A DNA stretch of 64,000 bases from Hyphomicrobiales bacterium (GTDB lineage Bacteria; Pseudomonadota; Alphaproteobacteria; Rhizobiales; Phreatobacteraceae), in contig JAFKKV010000023.1 in assembly GCA_017304475.1 (NCBI GenBank), forward strand, positions 1 to 64,000, read 5' to 3'. Shown here piece by piece: positions 55,173 through 64,000 of this stretch. The stretch's first letter is position 1; each line of letters starts with the position of its first letter. A program made the translations under genes and the position numbers. Under the pieces are notes generated by a model, which saw only the letters and a list, made by a program, of their open reading frames with translations, ran no database searches and was not told the DNA's origin.

Positions 55173-55232
55173 AACCGCCGTGGGCCGAGGCGCGGCGCTT
55201 GACACCCCCGGCTCGCTGACGCAAACGAGGCC

Positions 55233-55617
55233 GATCAGCCGGCCGGACGGCCGCCGCCGCATCACCCGAAAGGGCGCGGGGGAGGAAAGTCCGGGCTCCA
55301 CGGAAACACGGTGCCGGATAACATCCGGCGGGGGCGACCCCAGGGACAGTGCCACAGAGAACAGACCGCCGGAGCATGCTCCGGCAAGGGTGAAACGGTG
55401 GGGTAAGAGCCCACCGCGCGACCGGCAACGGAAGCGGCAAGGTAAACCCCACCGGGAGCAAAACCGAATAGGGACGGCATGGGGAAACCCAAGGCGTGGA
55501 TCCGCGTCGTCGTCCGGGTAGGTTGCCAGAGGCGTCCAGCAATGGGCGTCCTAGAGGAATGGCCGTCGCGCGGGAGCGATCCCGCCCCACAAAACCCGGC
55601 TTACAGGCCGACTGATG
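55233..55617 (+). ncRNA. rnpB: RNase P RNA component (class A)
   Basis: The universally conserved segments are present in order: GAGGAAAGTCCGGGCTCC at about 55281-55298, the ACAGNNCAGA-like CACAGAGAACAGACCG, then GGGTGAAACGGTGGGGTAAGAG, and near the 3' end AGAGGAATGGCCG and AAACCCGGCTTACAGGCC. Ends are set from the P1 helix: ATCAGCCGGCC at about 55234-55244 pairs with GGCCGACTGAT at 55606-55616 with one mismatch. About 385 nt, typical of alphaproteobacteria. The RNA matures tRNA 5' ends. Confidence 0.95.
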
Positions 55618-55623
55618 ATGAGG

Positions 55624-55650
55624 GCTCCCGGCGGGAAACCGTCCGGGAGC
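55624..55650 (+). terminator. Terminator hairpin after rnpB
   Basis: Perfect eight-base arms GCTCCCGG (55624-55631) and CCGGGAGC (55643-55650) with an 11-base loop, seven bases beyond the estimated rnpB end. No T-run, typical of GC-rich genomes. Confidence 0.6.
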
Positions 55651-55732
55651 TCGCCATTCCGGGTGGCGGCGCCGGACCGCCAGCCGGGCCGTCCGGGTTC
55701 CGCTCCCGCGCGCATGTTGCTAGACGACGCCG

Positions 55733-56500
55733 ATGACATACAAAGTCGCTGCTCTCTATCAGTTCGTCCCGCTGCCCGATGCCGGGAAGCTTCAGGCGGC
55801 TCTGCGCCAGGCGTGCACCGCCCTCGGGCTGAAGGGCACGCTGATCGTCGCGCATGAGGGCATCAACGGCACCGTCGCCGGAACGACCGGGGCGATCGAC
55901 GGCTTCATCGATGAGCTGCGCACCGGCGCCCTGTTCGGCGGCCGGCTCGACCGTCTCGAACTGAAATTCTCAACCGCCGCCGCCATGCCGTTCAAGCGAT
56001 TGAAGGTGCATCTGAAACGGGAAATCGTGACGTTCGGCGATGCCGCCACCGATCCGGCCCGCCTGACCGGCACCTATGTCGAAGCCGCCGGCTGGAACCA
56101 GCTGATGGCCAGCCCCGACACGCTGGTGATCGATACCCGCAACCGGTTCGAGGTTGCCATGGGCAGCTTCGACGGTGCCGTGGACCCAGGCATCGACCGG
56201 TTCAGCGATTTCCGCGATTTCGTCGCGCGCGCGCTCGATCCGGCCAGGCACCGAAAGGTCGCGATGTTCTGCACCGGCGGCATACGCTGCGAAAAGGCCA
56301 GCTCCTATCTGCTGTCCCAGGGCTTCGCCGAGGTCTATCACCTGAAGGGCGGCATCCTGAAATATCTCGAGGATGTTCCGGCCGCCGAGAGCTGGTGGAC
56401 CGGCAGCTGTTTCGTGTTCGACGAGCGCGTCGGGCTCGGTCATGGGCTCGCCGAACAGGCCCCCGCCACAACGGAAGGGACGATCGCGTCCAATGACTGA
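55733..56500 (+). CDS. trhO: tRNA uridine(34) hydroxylase TrhO (rhodanese-like)
   Basis: 255-residue protein. The N-terminal acylphosphatase-like domain holds EGINGTVAGTTGAIDGFI, and the rhodanese domain has VIDTRNRFEVAMGSFDGAVD with the catalytic loop FCTGGIRCEKASSYLL. TrhO uses prephenate-independent O2 chemistry to make 5-hydroxyuridine at tRNA position 34. Shorter than the E. coli enzyme because the C-terminal extension is missing, as in many alphaproteobacteria. Its stop overlaps the slyX start. Confidence 0.92.
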   Translation: MTYKVAALYQFVPLPDAGKLQAALRQACTALGLKGTLIVAHEGINGTVAGTTGAIDGFIDELRTGALFGGRLDRLELKFSTAAAMPFKRLKVHLKREIVTFGDAATDPARLTGTYVEAAGWNQLMASPDTLVIDTRNRFEVAMGSFDGAVDPGIDRFSDFRDFVARALDPARHRKVAMFCTGGIRCEKASSYLLSQGFAEVYHLKGGILKYLEDVPAAESWWTGSCFVFDERVGLGHGLAEQAPATTEGTIASND

Positions 56501-56711
56501 CACCAGCCTCACCAACCGTATCGACGCGCTGGAAGTGCGGATCGCCTACCAGGACGAGACCATCGAAGACCTGAACAGGACGATCACCGCGCAATGGAAG
56601 GAGATCGACCGGCTCACCCGCGAGATCGCCAATCTGGGAGACAGCATCCGCGAGGCCGAGCAGCGCGCCGGTGCGAGCGCGCCGCCGGAGCCGCCGCCAC
56701 CGCATTACTGA
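56493..56711 (+). CDS. slyX: SlyX family protein
   Basis: 72-residue coiled-coil protein: LTNRIDALEVRIAYQDETIE and then regular heptads, ending in the Pro-rich PPEPPPPHY tail typical of SlyX. The ATG at 56493 overlaps the trhO stop by eight bases, so they are translationally coupled. Function of the family is unknown. Confidence 0.9.
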   Translation: MTDTSLTNRIDALEVRIAYQDETIEDLNRTITAQWKEIDRLTREIANLGDSIREAEQRAGASAPPEPPPPHY

Positions 56712-56736
56712 GAACGGCGTCCGGATCAGCCCGCGC

Positions 56737-57216
56737 TCAGCCGATGGCGATGACCTCGACCTCGCCGGCCCCGACGATCGCGGTTTCGCCGACCTGCTTG
56801 CCCATCAGGGCGCGGGCGATCGGCGAGACATGGGAGATGGTGCCTTTGGACGGGTCGGCCTCGTCCTCGCCGACGATGCGGAAGGTCTGCCGCCGGCCAT
56901 CCTCGCGGTCGAAGGTCACGCTGCCGCCGAAACCGACGGTATCGGCCCCTGCCGGAGGCACGACCAGCTGGGCGCTGTTGCGCCGGGCGGAATAGTAACG
57001 CAGGTCGCGGCTGGCGCGGGCGAGCGCAGTGTCGTCCGGCGGCGCTTCGCCATTGCCCTGGGCAGCGACGACGGCGGCGCGTGCGGCGGCAAGGGCGGCG
57101 TCGAGCGCCGCGAGGCCTTCGGCGGTCACGAAGTTCGGATGAGGCGAAATCGGGCGATCCGGCAGTTCAGCCTCGCCGCCGTCGCGTTCGTTTTCCTTGG
57201 TGAAGGCAACACTCAT
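56737..57216 (-). CDS. GreA/GreB-like transcription factor
   Basis: 159-residue protein. The N-terminal part (SPHPNFVTAEGLAALDAAL) resembles the start of the GreA coiled coil and the C-terminal half (FGGSVTFDREDGRRQTFRIV, then ISHVSPIARALMGKQVGETA) is the GreA/B C-terminal FKBP-like domain. The coiled-coil region is short and rewritten, so it may be a Gre paralogue such as a regulator that binds the RNA polymerase secondary channel rather than a cleavage factor. I chose ATG 57216. Confidence 0.85.
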   Translation of the reverse strand: MSVAFTKENERDGGEAELPDRPISPHPNFVTAEGLAALDAALAAARAAVVAAQGNGEAPPDDTALARASRDLRYYSARRNSAQLVVPPAGADTVGFGGSVTFDREDGRRQTFRIVGEDEADPSKGTISHVSPIARALMGKQVGETAIVGAGEVEVIAIG

Positions 57217-57346
57217 ACCGGCAATGTCCCAGGGTCGTTGCCGCGGAGCGACGGAACACGCCGTCCTGCCTCCCGGCCAGCCGTCGAATCTAGTCCAAAC
57301 GCGATCGGGCGTCGACAATCACGCCGGCGCAGCGCCGGCATAGGCG

Positions 57347-60300
57347 TCACGCGGCGACCGCTTCTCCACAGAGCCTGCCGATCAGGTCCAGGGCATCGGC
57401 GGCCGGGCGCGGTGCGCTGATCAGGTAGCCCTGGATCTCGGTACAGCCGCAGGCGCGCACGATGGCGAGCTGCTCCGGCGTCTCGACGCCCTCGGCCGTG
57501 GTCTCGATGCGCAGGCTCGCGCCGAGATCCGCCATGGCACGGACGATCGCCGCATTGTCCTTGTTGCGATCGAGGTCGGCGATGAACGACCGATCGATCT
57601 TGATCTTGTCGAAGGGAAAGCTGCGGAGATAGCTGAGCGAGGAATAACCGACGCCGAAATCGTCCATCGCGATGCGAATGCCGAGCGCCCGCAGCTCATG
57701 CAGCATGGCGATGGTGACATCGTCGTTCTGCAGCAGCACCGCTTCGGTGATCTCCAGTTCGAGCCGCTGCGGCGGCAGGCCGGAGGCGGCCAGCGCATGC
57801 ACGATCATGGCCACCAGGCCGCGGTTCTTGAACTGCACCGGCGAGAGATTGACCGCCACCTTGAGCGGATCGGGCCAGCGGGCCGCCTCCATGCACGCGC
57901 CACGCAGCACCCATTCGCCGATCGGCAGGATGAGGCCGGTCTCCTCGGCAAGCGGGATGAACTCGGCCGGCGACACCGCACCCCGCTGTGGATGGGTCCA
58001 GCGCAGCAGAGCCTCGAAACCGGCCAAAGCTTCGTTGCTGGCGCGCACCTGCGGCTGGAACACCAGATGAAACTCGCCCGCCCCCAGGGCCTGGCGCAGG
58101 TCGAGCTCCAGCGCACGCCGGGCCTGAATGCGCGCGCTCATGTCCGGCTCGAAGAAGCGCAACATGCCGCGTCCCTGGGATTTTGCCCTGTAGAGCGCGA
58201 GATCGGCGCATTTCATGAGGTGATCGGCGGCTAAGCCATCCTGCGGAGCGACCGCGATGCCGACGCTCAGGCCGGTATTGATGACCTGTCCGTCGATGAC
58301 GAAGGGCTCGGCCATCAGGCCGACCAGACGGCGGGCGAGCTCCTCGGCCTCGCGCGGCCTGGACGGCCGCATGAGAATGGCGAATTCGTCGCCACCGAGG
58401 CGGGCGATCATGCCCTGCGGCCCGACCGCCAGCGCAAGCCGCTCGGAGACCGCGCGCAGCAGGCGATCGCCGACGGGGTGGCCGAGCGTGTCGTTGACGC
58501 TCTTGAAGTGGTCGAGATCCAGGCAGAACACCGCCAGCGGGTTGCCGCCGAGCTCGACCTCGGCCAGGCCTTCCGCCATCTTGTCCCGGAACAGCACGCG
58601 GTTCGGCAGGTCGGTCAGCGCGTCGTGATGTGCCATATGGGCGATGTGCTGCTCGGCCTTGTGGCGCTCGGTGACGTCCTCGTGGGTGGCGACCCAGCCG
58701 CCATGCTCCATGGGCTGATAGACGACCTTGAAGATGCGGCCGTCGGCGAGATGGCGGTGCGAGACATAGTCGCCTGCCCTGAGGCGCTGGAAATAGCCGC
58801 TCAGCAGCTCGTCGACCGACACGCCGTCATAATTGCCGATCGTGACGCTGTGCTCGACGATCCGGCGCATGCTGACGCCGGGCCGGACGATATCGTGCGA
58901 CAGGCCATACATGTCGAGATAGCGCTGGTTGCAGACGATGAGGCTCAGGCGCTCGTCGAGCATGCACAGGCCGTGGCCCATATTGTTGAGAGCCGCATCG
59001 AAGCGCCGATACTGCTCGCGCAGTTCCTCGGCCGCCTGCTCGCGCTCCGTGATGTCCTCGAAAGTCGTGACCCAGCCGCCATTCGCCATCGGCCGGGACC
59101 GGATGGCGAGCACCCGGCCATCCGCGAGATGGCGGATCAGCATGGGGGCGCCCTCGTCGAGAAGCCGCGACTTGAAATCGGCCATCACGGCATCGGCGTC
59201 ATAGTCGGAAAGATGGATCCCATGCGCGACGCTGGTCCGCATCAGGTCGATCAGCGGCGTGCCGGGTTTGCAGACCTCGGCATCCAGCCCGTAGAGCTCG
59301 AGATAACGCCGGTTGCGGACCACCACGCGCAGGTCCTGGTCGAACACGCAGAGCCCCTGCGCCATGCTGTCCAGCGTCGCGTCGAACAGCAGATTCTGCT
59401 CCTGCACCTCAGCAATCGCCATCGCGCGCTCGGTCTCGACCTGGCGCAGCTCGGTGACATCCTCGAAGGTGCCGATCCAGCCGCCGTCCGGCAGCGGGCA
59501 AATGGTGACCTCGATCCGCCGGCCATCGGCCATCGTCTGGTCGTAGGTCCTGGTCACCTGGTCGGCCATCGCGGCGAGCCGGCGCTCGACCAGTTGCTCG
59601 GCGGTCGCGCCGGGATAGATGCCGGTGGCCACGCCGTGCTCGAACACTTCGCGCAGGCTGATGCCCGGCTTCACGACCGCCGGATCGGCCTTGAACATGC
59701 TGACATATTGCTCGTTGCAGACGGTCAGCCGATGCTGAGCGTCGAACATGCACAGGCCCTGGGACATGTTGTTCAAGGCGGCGTCGAAGCGGCGATGCTG
59801 TTCGCGCAGATTTTCGGCCGCATGCTCGCGCTCGGTGATGTCCTCGCTGGTGATGACCCAGCCGCCGCCAGCCATTGGCCGGTTGCGGATCGACAGGTAG
59901 CGGCCGTCGGCGAGCGGCCGCACGAAGTCGCAGCGGCCGATCTCGTTCAACCGCCTGTGGGATTCGTCGTAGAGTTCCTGGCCGGTCATCCCGACATAGG
60001 TTCCCTGGGCGACGAAGTGCTGCAGCACGTCGTAAAGACTGACGCCCGGCACCACGACCGCCGGATCGAGGCCGAAATGTTCGATATAGTGGCTGTTGCA
60101 GACGATCAGCCGCTCGTCCGGGCCATACATGGCCAGGCCATGGGCCATATTGCCCAGCGCCTGCTCGAAGCGCATCACCTGCAGGCGATAGGCCTGCTCC
60201 AGCCGGTGGTGGGCGGTCACGTCGGCATAGGTCGCGACCCAGCCGCCGCCGGCGACCGGACGGTAATTGATCGCGATGACGCGGCCGTCGGCGAGCTCCT

Positions 60301-60619
60301 GGCACTCGTCGAAGGGCGTGCGGCGCGCCAGCCGCTCGGTGCGGGACTGCCAGACCGCATCGAAAGGCGCCCCGGCGAAATTGCCGCGGTCGGCGCTGTG
60401 CTTCAGGAGATCGCGCATGGCAAGGCCCGGCCGGACCACGTCCGCTGCAAGGCCGAAAAGCTCAATATAGCGCCGATTGTGCAAGGCGAGCTTCAGTCCG
60501 GCATCGAACACGCAAAGACCGTGCGTGATCGCGTCGAGCGCGGCCTCGTGCAGACCGAGCATATCCGGCTGCTGGTCGCAACCGCGCGCGTCGTGCTTGT
60601 CGAGACAAGCATCCGTCAT
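57347..60619 (-). CDS. Five-PAS GGDEF-EAL protein (c-di-GMP turnover)
   Basis: 1090 residues. Five similar PAS modules occupy about 20-660, each starting with a pattern like ALNNMSQGLCMFD and ending in WVTTFEDITER. Then GGDEF (about 670-830) with an intact RLGGDEF but no RxxD inhibitory site, and EAL (about 845-1080) with FEALLRW, ELEITE, DDFGVGYSSL, KIDRSF and TAEGVET, all the catalytic residues of a phosphodiesterase. So it may make or, more likely, degrade cyclic di-GMP. I chose ATG 60619 after AAGGTGG; GTG 60631 is in frame. Soluble, no membrane segment. Confidence 0.93.
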   Translation of the reverse strand: MTDACLDKHDARGCDQQPDMLGLHEAALDAITHGLCVFDAGLKLALHNRRYIELFGLAADVVRPGLAMRDLLKHSADRGNFAGAPFDAVWQSRTERLARRTPFDECQELADGRVIAINYRPVAGGGWVATYADVTAHHRLEQAYRLQVMRFEQALGNMAHGLAMYGPDERLIVCNSHYIEHFGLDPAVVVPGVSLYDVLQHFVAQGTYVGMTGQELYDESHRRLNEIGRCDFVRPLADGRYLSIRNRPMAGGGWVITSEDITEREHAAENLREQHRRFDAALNNMSQGLCMFDAQHRLTVCNEQYVSMFKADPAVVKPGISLREVFEHGVATGIYPGATAEQLVERRLAAMADQVTRTYDQTMADGRRIEVTICPLPDGGWIGTFEDVTELRQVETERAMAIAEVQEQNLLFDATLDSMAQGLCVFDQDLRVVVRNRRYLELYGLDAEVCKPGTPLIDLMRTSVAHGIHLSDYDADAVMADFKSRLLDEGAPMLIRHLADGRVLAIRSRPMANGGWVTTFEDITEREQAAEELREQYRRFDAALNNMGHGLCMLDERLSLIVCNQRYLDMYGLSHDIVRPGVSMRRIVEHSVTIGNYDGVSVDELLSGYFQRLRAGDYVSHRHLADGRIFKVVYQPMEHGGWVATHEDVTERHKAEQHIAHMAHHDALTDLPNRVLFRDKMAEGLAEVELGGNPLAVFCLDLDHFKSVNDTLGHPVGDRLLRAVSERLALAVGPQGMIARLGGDEFAILMRPSRPREAEELARRLVGLMAEPFVIDGQVINTGLSVGIAVAPQDGLAADHLMKCADLALYRAKSQGRGMLRFFEPDMSARIQARRALELDLRQALGAGEFHLVFQPQVRASNEALAGFEALLRWTHPQRGAVSPAEFIPLAEETGLILPIGEWVLRGACMEAARWPDPLKVAVNLSPVQFKNRGLVAMIVHALAASGLPPQRLELEITEAVLLQNDDVTIAMLHELRALGIRIAMDDFGVGYSSLSYLRSFPFDKIKIDRSFIADLDRNKDNAAIVRAMADLGASLRIETTAEGVETPEQLAIVRACGCTEIQGYLISAPRPAADALDLIGRLCGEAVAA

Positions 60620-60833
60620 CTGTTGAACCACCTTCGCCCGCCGCCTTCAGCACCCCGATCGTGAAAACTAGAGGCAATTCCAAGAATTGCGGGTTAATTG
60701 CTGTGGTATAAATTGTCTGACCAAAGGCCGTGTTTCGTCCACGGCCACCGGGACCGGATCGTCGCTCGCCGGGGTGCAAGAACGGGCGGATCACGTCGCC
60801 AGGTCGGCCGCGTCCGGGCTGCCTGCAACCGGC

Positions 60834-62603
60834 TCAGTCGACAACAGGCGCGGTGAGTTCCGTTTTGCCGTGGCCGGCGGCCTCGAGGATGACGAAGCGG
60901 TTGCGGCCCGCACGCTTGGCCGCATAGAGCGCCCCATCGGCCCGCGCCACCGCCGCATCCAGGCTCTCCGGGCCGGCGGGGAGACAGGCGCCGATGGAAA
61001 TGGTGACCTCGATCTCCCCGGCATCGCCGAGCTGCACCTTTTCGCCGGCGATCGCGACGAGCATCTTGGCCGCGATGCCGGAGAGCGAGGCCTGATTGCA
61101 ATCGGCGACCAGCACGATGAATTCGTCGCCGCCCCAACGGGCCGAGACATCGTAGTTTCTCAGCGTGGAGGAGATCCGCCGCGCCACTTCGATGATGATC
61201 CGGTCGCCGGCCTGGTGGCCGAAGCCGTCATTGACCTCCTTGAACCGATCGAGGTCGATGAGCAGCAGGCCGAGCTGTTTTCCTCCCCGCTGCGCCCGGT
61301 TCTGCTCCTGCCCATAGGCGTCGATGAAGCCGCGCCGATTGCAGATCTCGGTCAGCGCATCGAAATAGGCCAGCCGCTCGAGCTTTTCGGTTCGCTCCCG
61401 AACCATGGCCTCCAGCACATGGGTGTTGCTGCCGACCGATTTCGCCATGGCGCCGAAGGCCACGGACAGACGGCCGATTTCGTCATTGCCGCGATCGACC
61501 GCCGGCACCAGGAAGTCGCCGCCCTCCACCCGCTGCATGGAGGTCTCGAGGCGCGCCAGGCGGTCGAGCACGCGGTTCTTGAACAACAGGCTCATCAGGC
61601 CGGCCGCCGCCGCCAGGATCGCGGCAAGCAGCAGGGCGATCGGCGTGAACAGACGGCGCTCGATGATCAGATCGACATCCATCAAGGTGACGTTGAACCA
61701 GCCGAGCCGGTCGAGATAACCGACACCGACCAGAAACTGCCGTCCCCCGATGGTCATGAAATTCGACCGCACCAGCACGTCATGGCTCGCGACCTCGCCC
61801 ATCATCTCGGCGATGCGCGCCCGGTCGGCCTCGGTGTCGAGCAGCCGGAAGATCGTCTTCTTCGCCCTGATATCCTTGGTCAGGCTGTGGAAGTCGACCA
61901 GGCGCGGATCCCGATGGGCCTGCACCGCCCCGCTGCGGTCGATGAAGATGCTCTGCACGCCGGTCTGGGGAATATCGACGACTTCGCGGATGAACTGGCT
62001 GAGGTCGACGCCGGTGCCGATGACCCCGAGGACAGTGGCCCCGCGGCGGATGATGCAGTTGATCCAGACCTTGGTGACGCTGAGATTGTCGTCATGGTCG
62101 ACATTCAGATGGCAGCCTGAACCCAAGGCGATGGTCCGGTAGTACCAGCCGTCGCGCGGCTGATCCGGGGACACCACGTAGCGCAGCTGCCTGCCGGCGA
62201 AACTGTCGGCGGAATCGTTGAAATAGTAGTTGCCGGAGCCGTGGATCACGGCGAAATAGCTGCGGTCCTTGAAGGACAGCCTGTAATGCTCCAGTTCGGC
62301 AAGGCCGCGCTCCGCCTTCTCGGACGAAGCCTCGTCCTCCGCCCATTCCAGGATGGCGGGCGCCCGCGCCAGGGTCTCGGCCAGCGACACCTCGCGCATC
62401 AGCGATTCCAGGCCGCGATAGCGATCGAACAGGATCTGCTTTTCGGCGAACAAGGTGCCGAGCTTCACCACCGTCGTATCGACGATCCACAAAAAGGCTG
62501 CCGAAGCCGGCACGGCAACCGCGACCATCACGCCGAAAGTGAAGATCAGGAAGCGGGCGCGCAGGCCATTCGGGAAGGCAAGCCGGAGCCCGGGAAACGT
62601 CAT
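60834..62603 (-). CDS. Membrane diguanylate cyclase with periplasmic sensor and HAMP
   Basis: 589 residues. First membrane segment about 20-42, a periplasmic Cache-like sensor (about 45-325; RYVVSPDQPRDGWYYRTIA and GVIGTGVDLSQFI are typical), second segment about 330-355, HAMP (about 355-410), GGDEF 430-585. The active site RWGGDEF is intact and the inhibitory I-site RNYD lies five residues before it, so product-inhibited c-di-GMP synthesis is expected. I chose ATG 62603. Same strand as, and 202 bp upstream of, the five-PAS gene. Confidence 0.93.
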   Translation of the reverse strand: MTFPGLRLAFPNGLRARFLIFTFGVMVAVAVPASAAFLWIVDTTVVKLGTLFAEKQILFDRYRGLESLMREVSLAETLARAPAILEWAEDEASSEKAERGLAELEHYRLSFKDRSYFAVIHGSGNYYFNDSADSFAGRQLRYVVSPDQPRDGWYYRTIALGSGCHLNVDHDDNLSVTKVWINCIIRRGATVLGVIGTGVDLSQFIREVVDIPQTGVQSIFIDRSGAVQAHRDPRLVDFHSLTKDIRAKKTIFRLLDTEADRARIAEMMGEVASHDVLVRSNFMTIGGRQFLVGVGYLDRLGWFNVTLMDVDLIIERRLFTPIALLLAAILAAAAGLMSLLFKNRVLDRLARLETSMQRVEGGDFLVPAVDRGNDEIGRLSVAFGAMAKSVGSNTHVLEAMVRERTEKLERLAYFDALTEICNRRGFIDAYGQEQNRAQRGGKQLGLLLIDLDRFKEVNDGFGHQAGDRIIIEVARRISSTLRNYDVSARWGGDEFIVLVADCNQASLSGIAAKMLVAIAGEKVQLGDAGEIEVTISIGACLPAGPESLDAAVARADGALYAAKRAGRNRFVILEAAGHGKTELTAPVVD

Positions 62604-62765
62604 GTCCAAACCATCCTCGGACGGCCGGTGAGGACCGCGCGCTGTTCTCCGCGCGAAACCTAGAGAGCTATGGTTGACACTTGGTATATGTTGACCGGGC
62701 GAGGTCGCCGAAAACGCGCCGAAGGCGTCATCGGCGCCGGCGCGGCCAGGGTGCCCGTTCGATAT

Positions 62766-64000
62766 CTAGACAAAGGCCGCTGCCGGCCTGCCGGTTCCGC
62801 TCAGCAATGCGTCGATCAGCCGCGCGGCGCGGCCAAGGGCGCCAAGATCGGTGAGGCTGCCGAGCGACAGTCTGACGGCATTGGGGGGCCTGTCGGTCAC
62901 CGCGAAGGCCTCGCTCGAAACGGCGGCCAGCCCCTCCTGGCGCAAGGCGGCCGAAAAGGCGCCGCTGTCCCAGCGTTCCGGCAATCTCAGCCAGGCATGC
63001 GGCGCATCCGGATCGCTGGCGAGGTCATGGGCGGCCAGCACCTGCGCCATGATCTCCTGGCGCGCACCGTTTTCGCGGCGCATGGCGGCGACGATCTCGG
63101 CAAGCGAACCGTCCCGGATCCAGAGCGAGGCGAGCGCCGCGTTCAGCGGCGGCGCCATCACGCAGGCGGCGTGGATCTCGGCGCCCAGCCTGAGGCCGTC
63201 GCCGGTGCCGGGCACGGCGACATAGGCCACCCGCAGCGCCGGCGAGACGCTCTTGGCGAGCGAGGCGATATGCCAGGTCCGGTCGGGGGCGAAATGAGCG
63301 ATGGCCGGTATCGGCTCGGCACGCAGGTCACCATAGGCATCGTCCTCGATGATCCAGAGCCCGTGGCGCCGGGCAATGGCGCCGAGCGCCGCGCGACGCT
63401 CCGCATCGATCGTCACCGTGGTCGGATTGTCCAGGGTCGGCACACAATAGAGCGCCTTGGGCCGCTGCCGCCTGCAGAGCGCGTCCAGCCGATCCGGATC
63501 GAGGCCGGAGCCATCGGCCGGCAGGGGGACGAGCGCGAGGCCGCTGCGTTCGGCGAGGGCTTTCATGCCCGGGAAGGTCAGCGCGCCGGTAATCACCTCG
63601 TCGCCTGGCTGGAGCAGCAGCCGGCAGATCGAGGCGAGCGCATTCTGCGCGCCGGCCGCCACGACCACCCGGTCCTCGGCGACCTCGCCAAGCCGCCCCT
63701 TCAGCCATTCGGCTCCGGCAATGCGATCAGGCAGGGCGCCGCCGGCCTGCTGGTATTGCAGGCGCTCGGCGGCATCGGGCGCCTGCAGCACCTGGCGAAA
63801 ACCCTCGTTGAACCGGTCGGCCAGATGCAGGCGCGCCGGCGTCGGCGGCAGATTCATACGCCAGTCGACCGAGACCGGCCCGAGCGAGGGCGTGTCACGC
63901 CGGTCCGGCAACGGCCCGCGCACGAAACTGCCGCGCCGGCCATTGGCCTCAATCAGGCCCAGTCGACGTGCTTCATTGAAGGCGCGGGTCACGGTGGTCA
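62766..64000 (-). CDS. MocR-type GntR/aminotransferase regulator (partial)
   Basis: C-terminal 411 or so residues of a protein whose 5' end lies beyond the window. The visible start TVTRAFNEARRLGLIEANGR is the end of a GntR winged helix; the rest is a type I aminotransferase-like domain with PLP Lys in HIASLAKSVSPAL and DNPTT(V) loop CVPTLDNPTTVTIDA. MocR proteins sense amines or PLP and control neighbouring genes, which here would be outside the window. Confidence 0.9.
   Translation of the reverse strand, partial: TTVTRAFNEARRLGLIEANGRRGSFVRGPLPDRRDTPSLGPVSVDWRMNLPPTPARLHLADRFNEGFRQVLQAPDAAERLQYQQAGGALPDRIAGAEWLKGRLGEVAEDRVVVAAGAQNALASICRLLLQPGDEVITGALTFPGMKALAERSGLALVPLPADGSGLDPDRLDALCRRQRPKALYCVPTLDNPTTVTIDAERRAALGAIARRHGLWIIEDDAYGDLRAEPIPAIAHFAPDRTWHIASLAKSVSPALRVAYVAVPGTGDGLRLGAEIHAACVMAPPLNAALASLWIRDGSLAEIVAAMRRENGARQEIMAQVLAAHDLASDPDAPHAWLRLPERWDSGAFSAALRQEGLAAVSSEAFAVTDRPPNAVRLSLGSLTDLGALGRAARLIDALLSGTGRPAAAFV

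Noticed and set aside
58478..60664. 728-residue open frame antisense to the five-PAS gene
   Set aside because: It arises from the codon pattern of the real gene on the other strand in GC-rich DNA; the translation is low-complexity, with no family. The PAS-GGDEF-EAL reading is unambiguous.

Overview
This 64-kb, high-GC window looks like chromosome from an alphaproteobacterium of the order Hyphomicrobiales (Rhizobiales). The basis is protein flavour: a MatB very like that of Rhodopseudomonas, TakP-type TRAP receptors, a Caulobacter/rhizobial-style histidine kinase, a PcaB, and an alphaproteobacterial-type class A RNase P RNA. Genes are dense, many overlap by ATGA or TTGA, and most encode catabolism, solute uptake or signalling. 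I see no phage genes, transposases, CRISPR array, tRNA or rRNA. The genus is not determined.

Layout. 1-0.5 kb: the 5' end of a leftward gene, then an inverted pair of 48-bp hairpin repeats and a likely TetR operator. 0.5-7.4 kb: one operon of a TetR regulator, a branched-chain-type (HAAT) ABC importer (two ATPases, Tat-exported receptor, two permeases), a GAF protein and an amidohydrolase. 7.4-9.9 kb: a LysR/SnoaL-like divergent pair and an AraC regulator. 10.1-16.9 kb: an AidB-type acyl-CoA dehydrogenase facing away from a complete 2-oxoacid dehydrogenase operon in the order E1beta-E1alpha-E3-E2. 17-22 kb: a nucleotidyltransferase, a soluble chemoreceptor with a PilZ domain, phosphoglycolate phosphatase, succinate-semialdehyde dehydrogenase. 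22.3-31 kb: ABC exporter, GT39 glycosyltransferase, LysE exporter, CYTH protein, Bug/TctC receptor, an unrecognised Pro-rich coiled-coil protein overlapping a DUF971 gene, and moaA. 31-36 kb: a small membrane protein, a SolA-like oxidase with an EamA exporter, NhaA, HIT hydrolase. 36.5-43.5 kb: TRAP permeases DctQ/DctM, a patatin lipoprotein, two tandem TakP-like receptors and a 3-hydroxyisobutyrate-dehydrogenase-type enzyme. 43.5-47 kb: a caspase-fold protein without catalytic residues, a uracil-DNA-glycosylase-family protein, a GST. 47-51.7 kb: a membrane histidine kinase, a secreted or anchored nuclease, and an ammonium-transporter/histidine-kinase fusion lacking its phospho-acceptor His. 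51.8-57.2 kb: matB, pcaB, a small FPASDP protein, rnpB, trhO, slyX, a GreA/B-like factor. 57.3-64 kb: a five-PAS GGDEF-EAL protein, a membrane GGDEF cyclase, and a MocR regulator cut by the window end.

How they fit together: the window suggests a metabolically versatile soil or water bacterium taking up organic and 2-oxo acids (TRAP, Bug, HAAT systems) and feeding central carbon metabolism (2-oxoacid dehydrogenase, malonyl-CoA synthetase, SSADH, PcaB). Cyclic-di-GMP signalling is prominent: two GGDEF proteins and a PilZ chemoreceptor. The most unusual items are the Amt-histidine kinase fusion with Arg at the phospho-acceptor position, the inactive caspase-fold protein with a C-terminal five-residue repeat, and a terminator-like hairpin that buries the ribosome binding site of the patatin lipoprotein.
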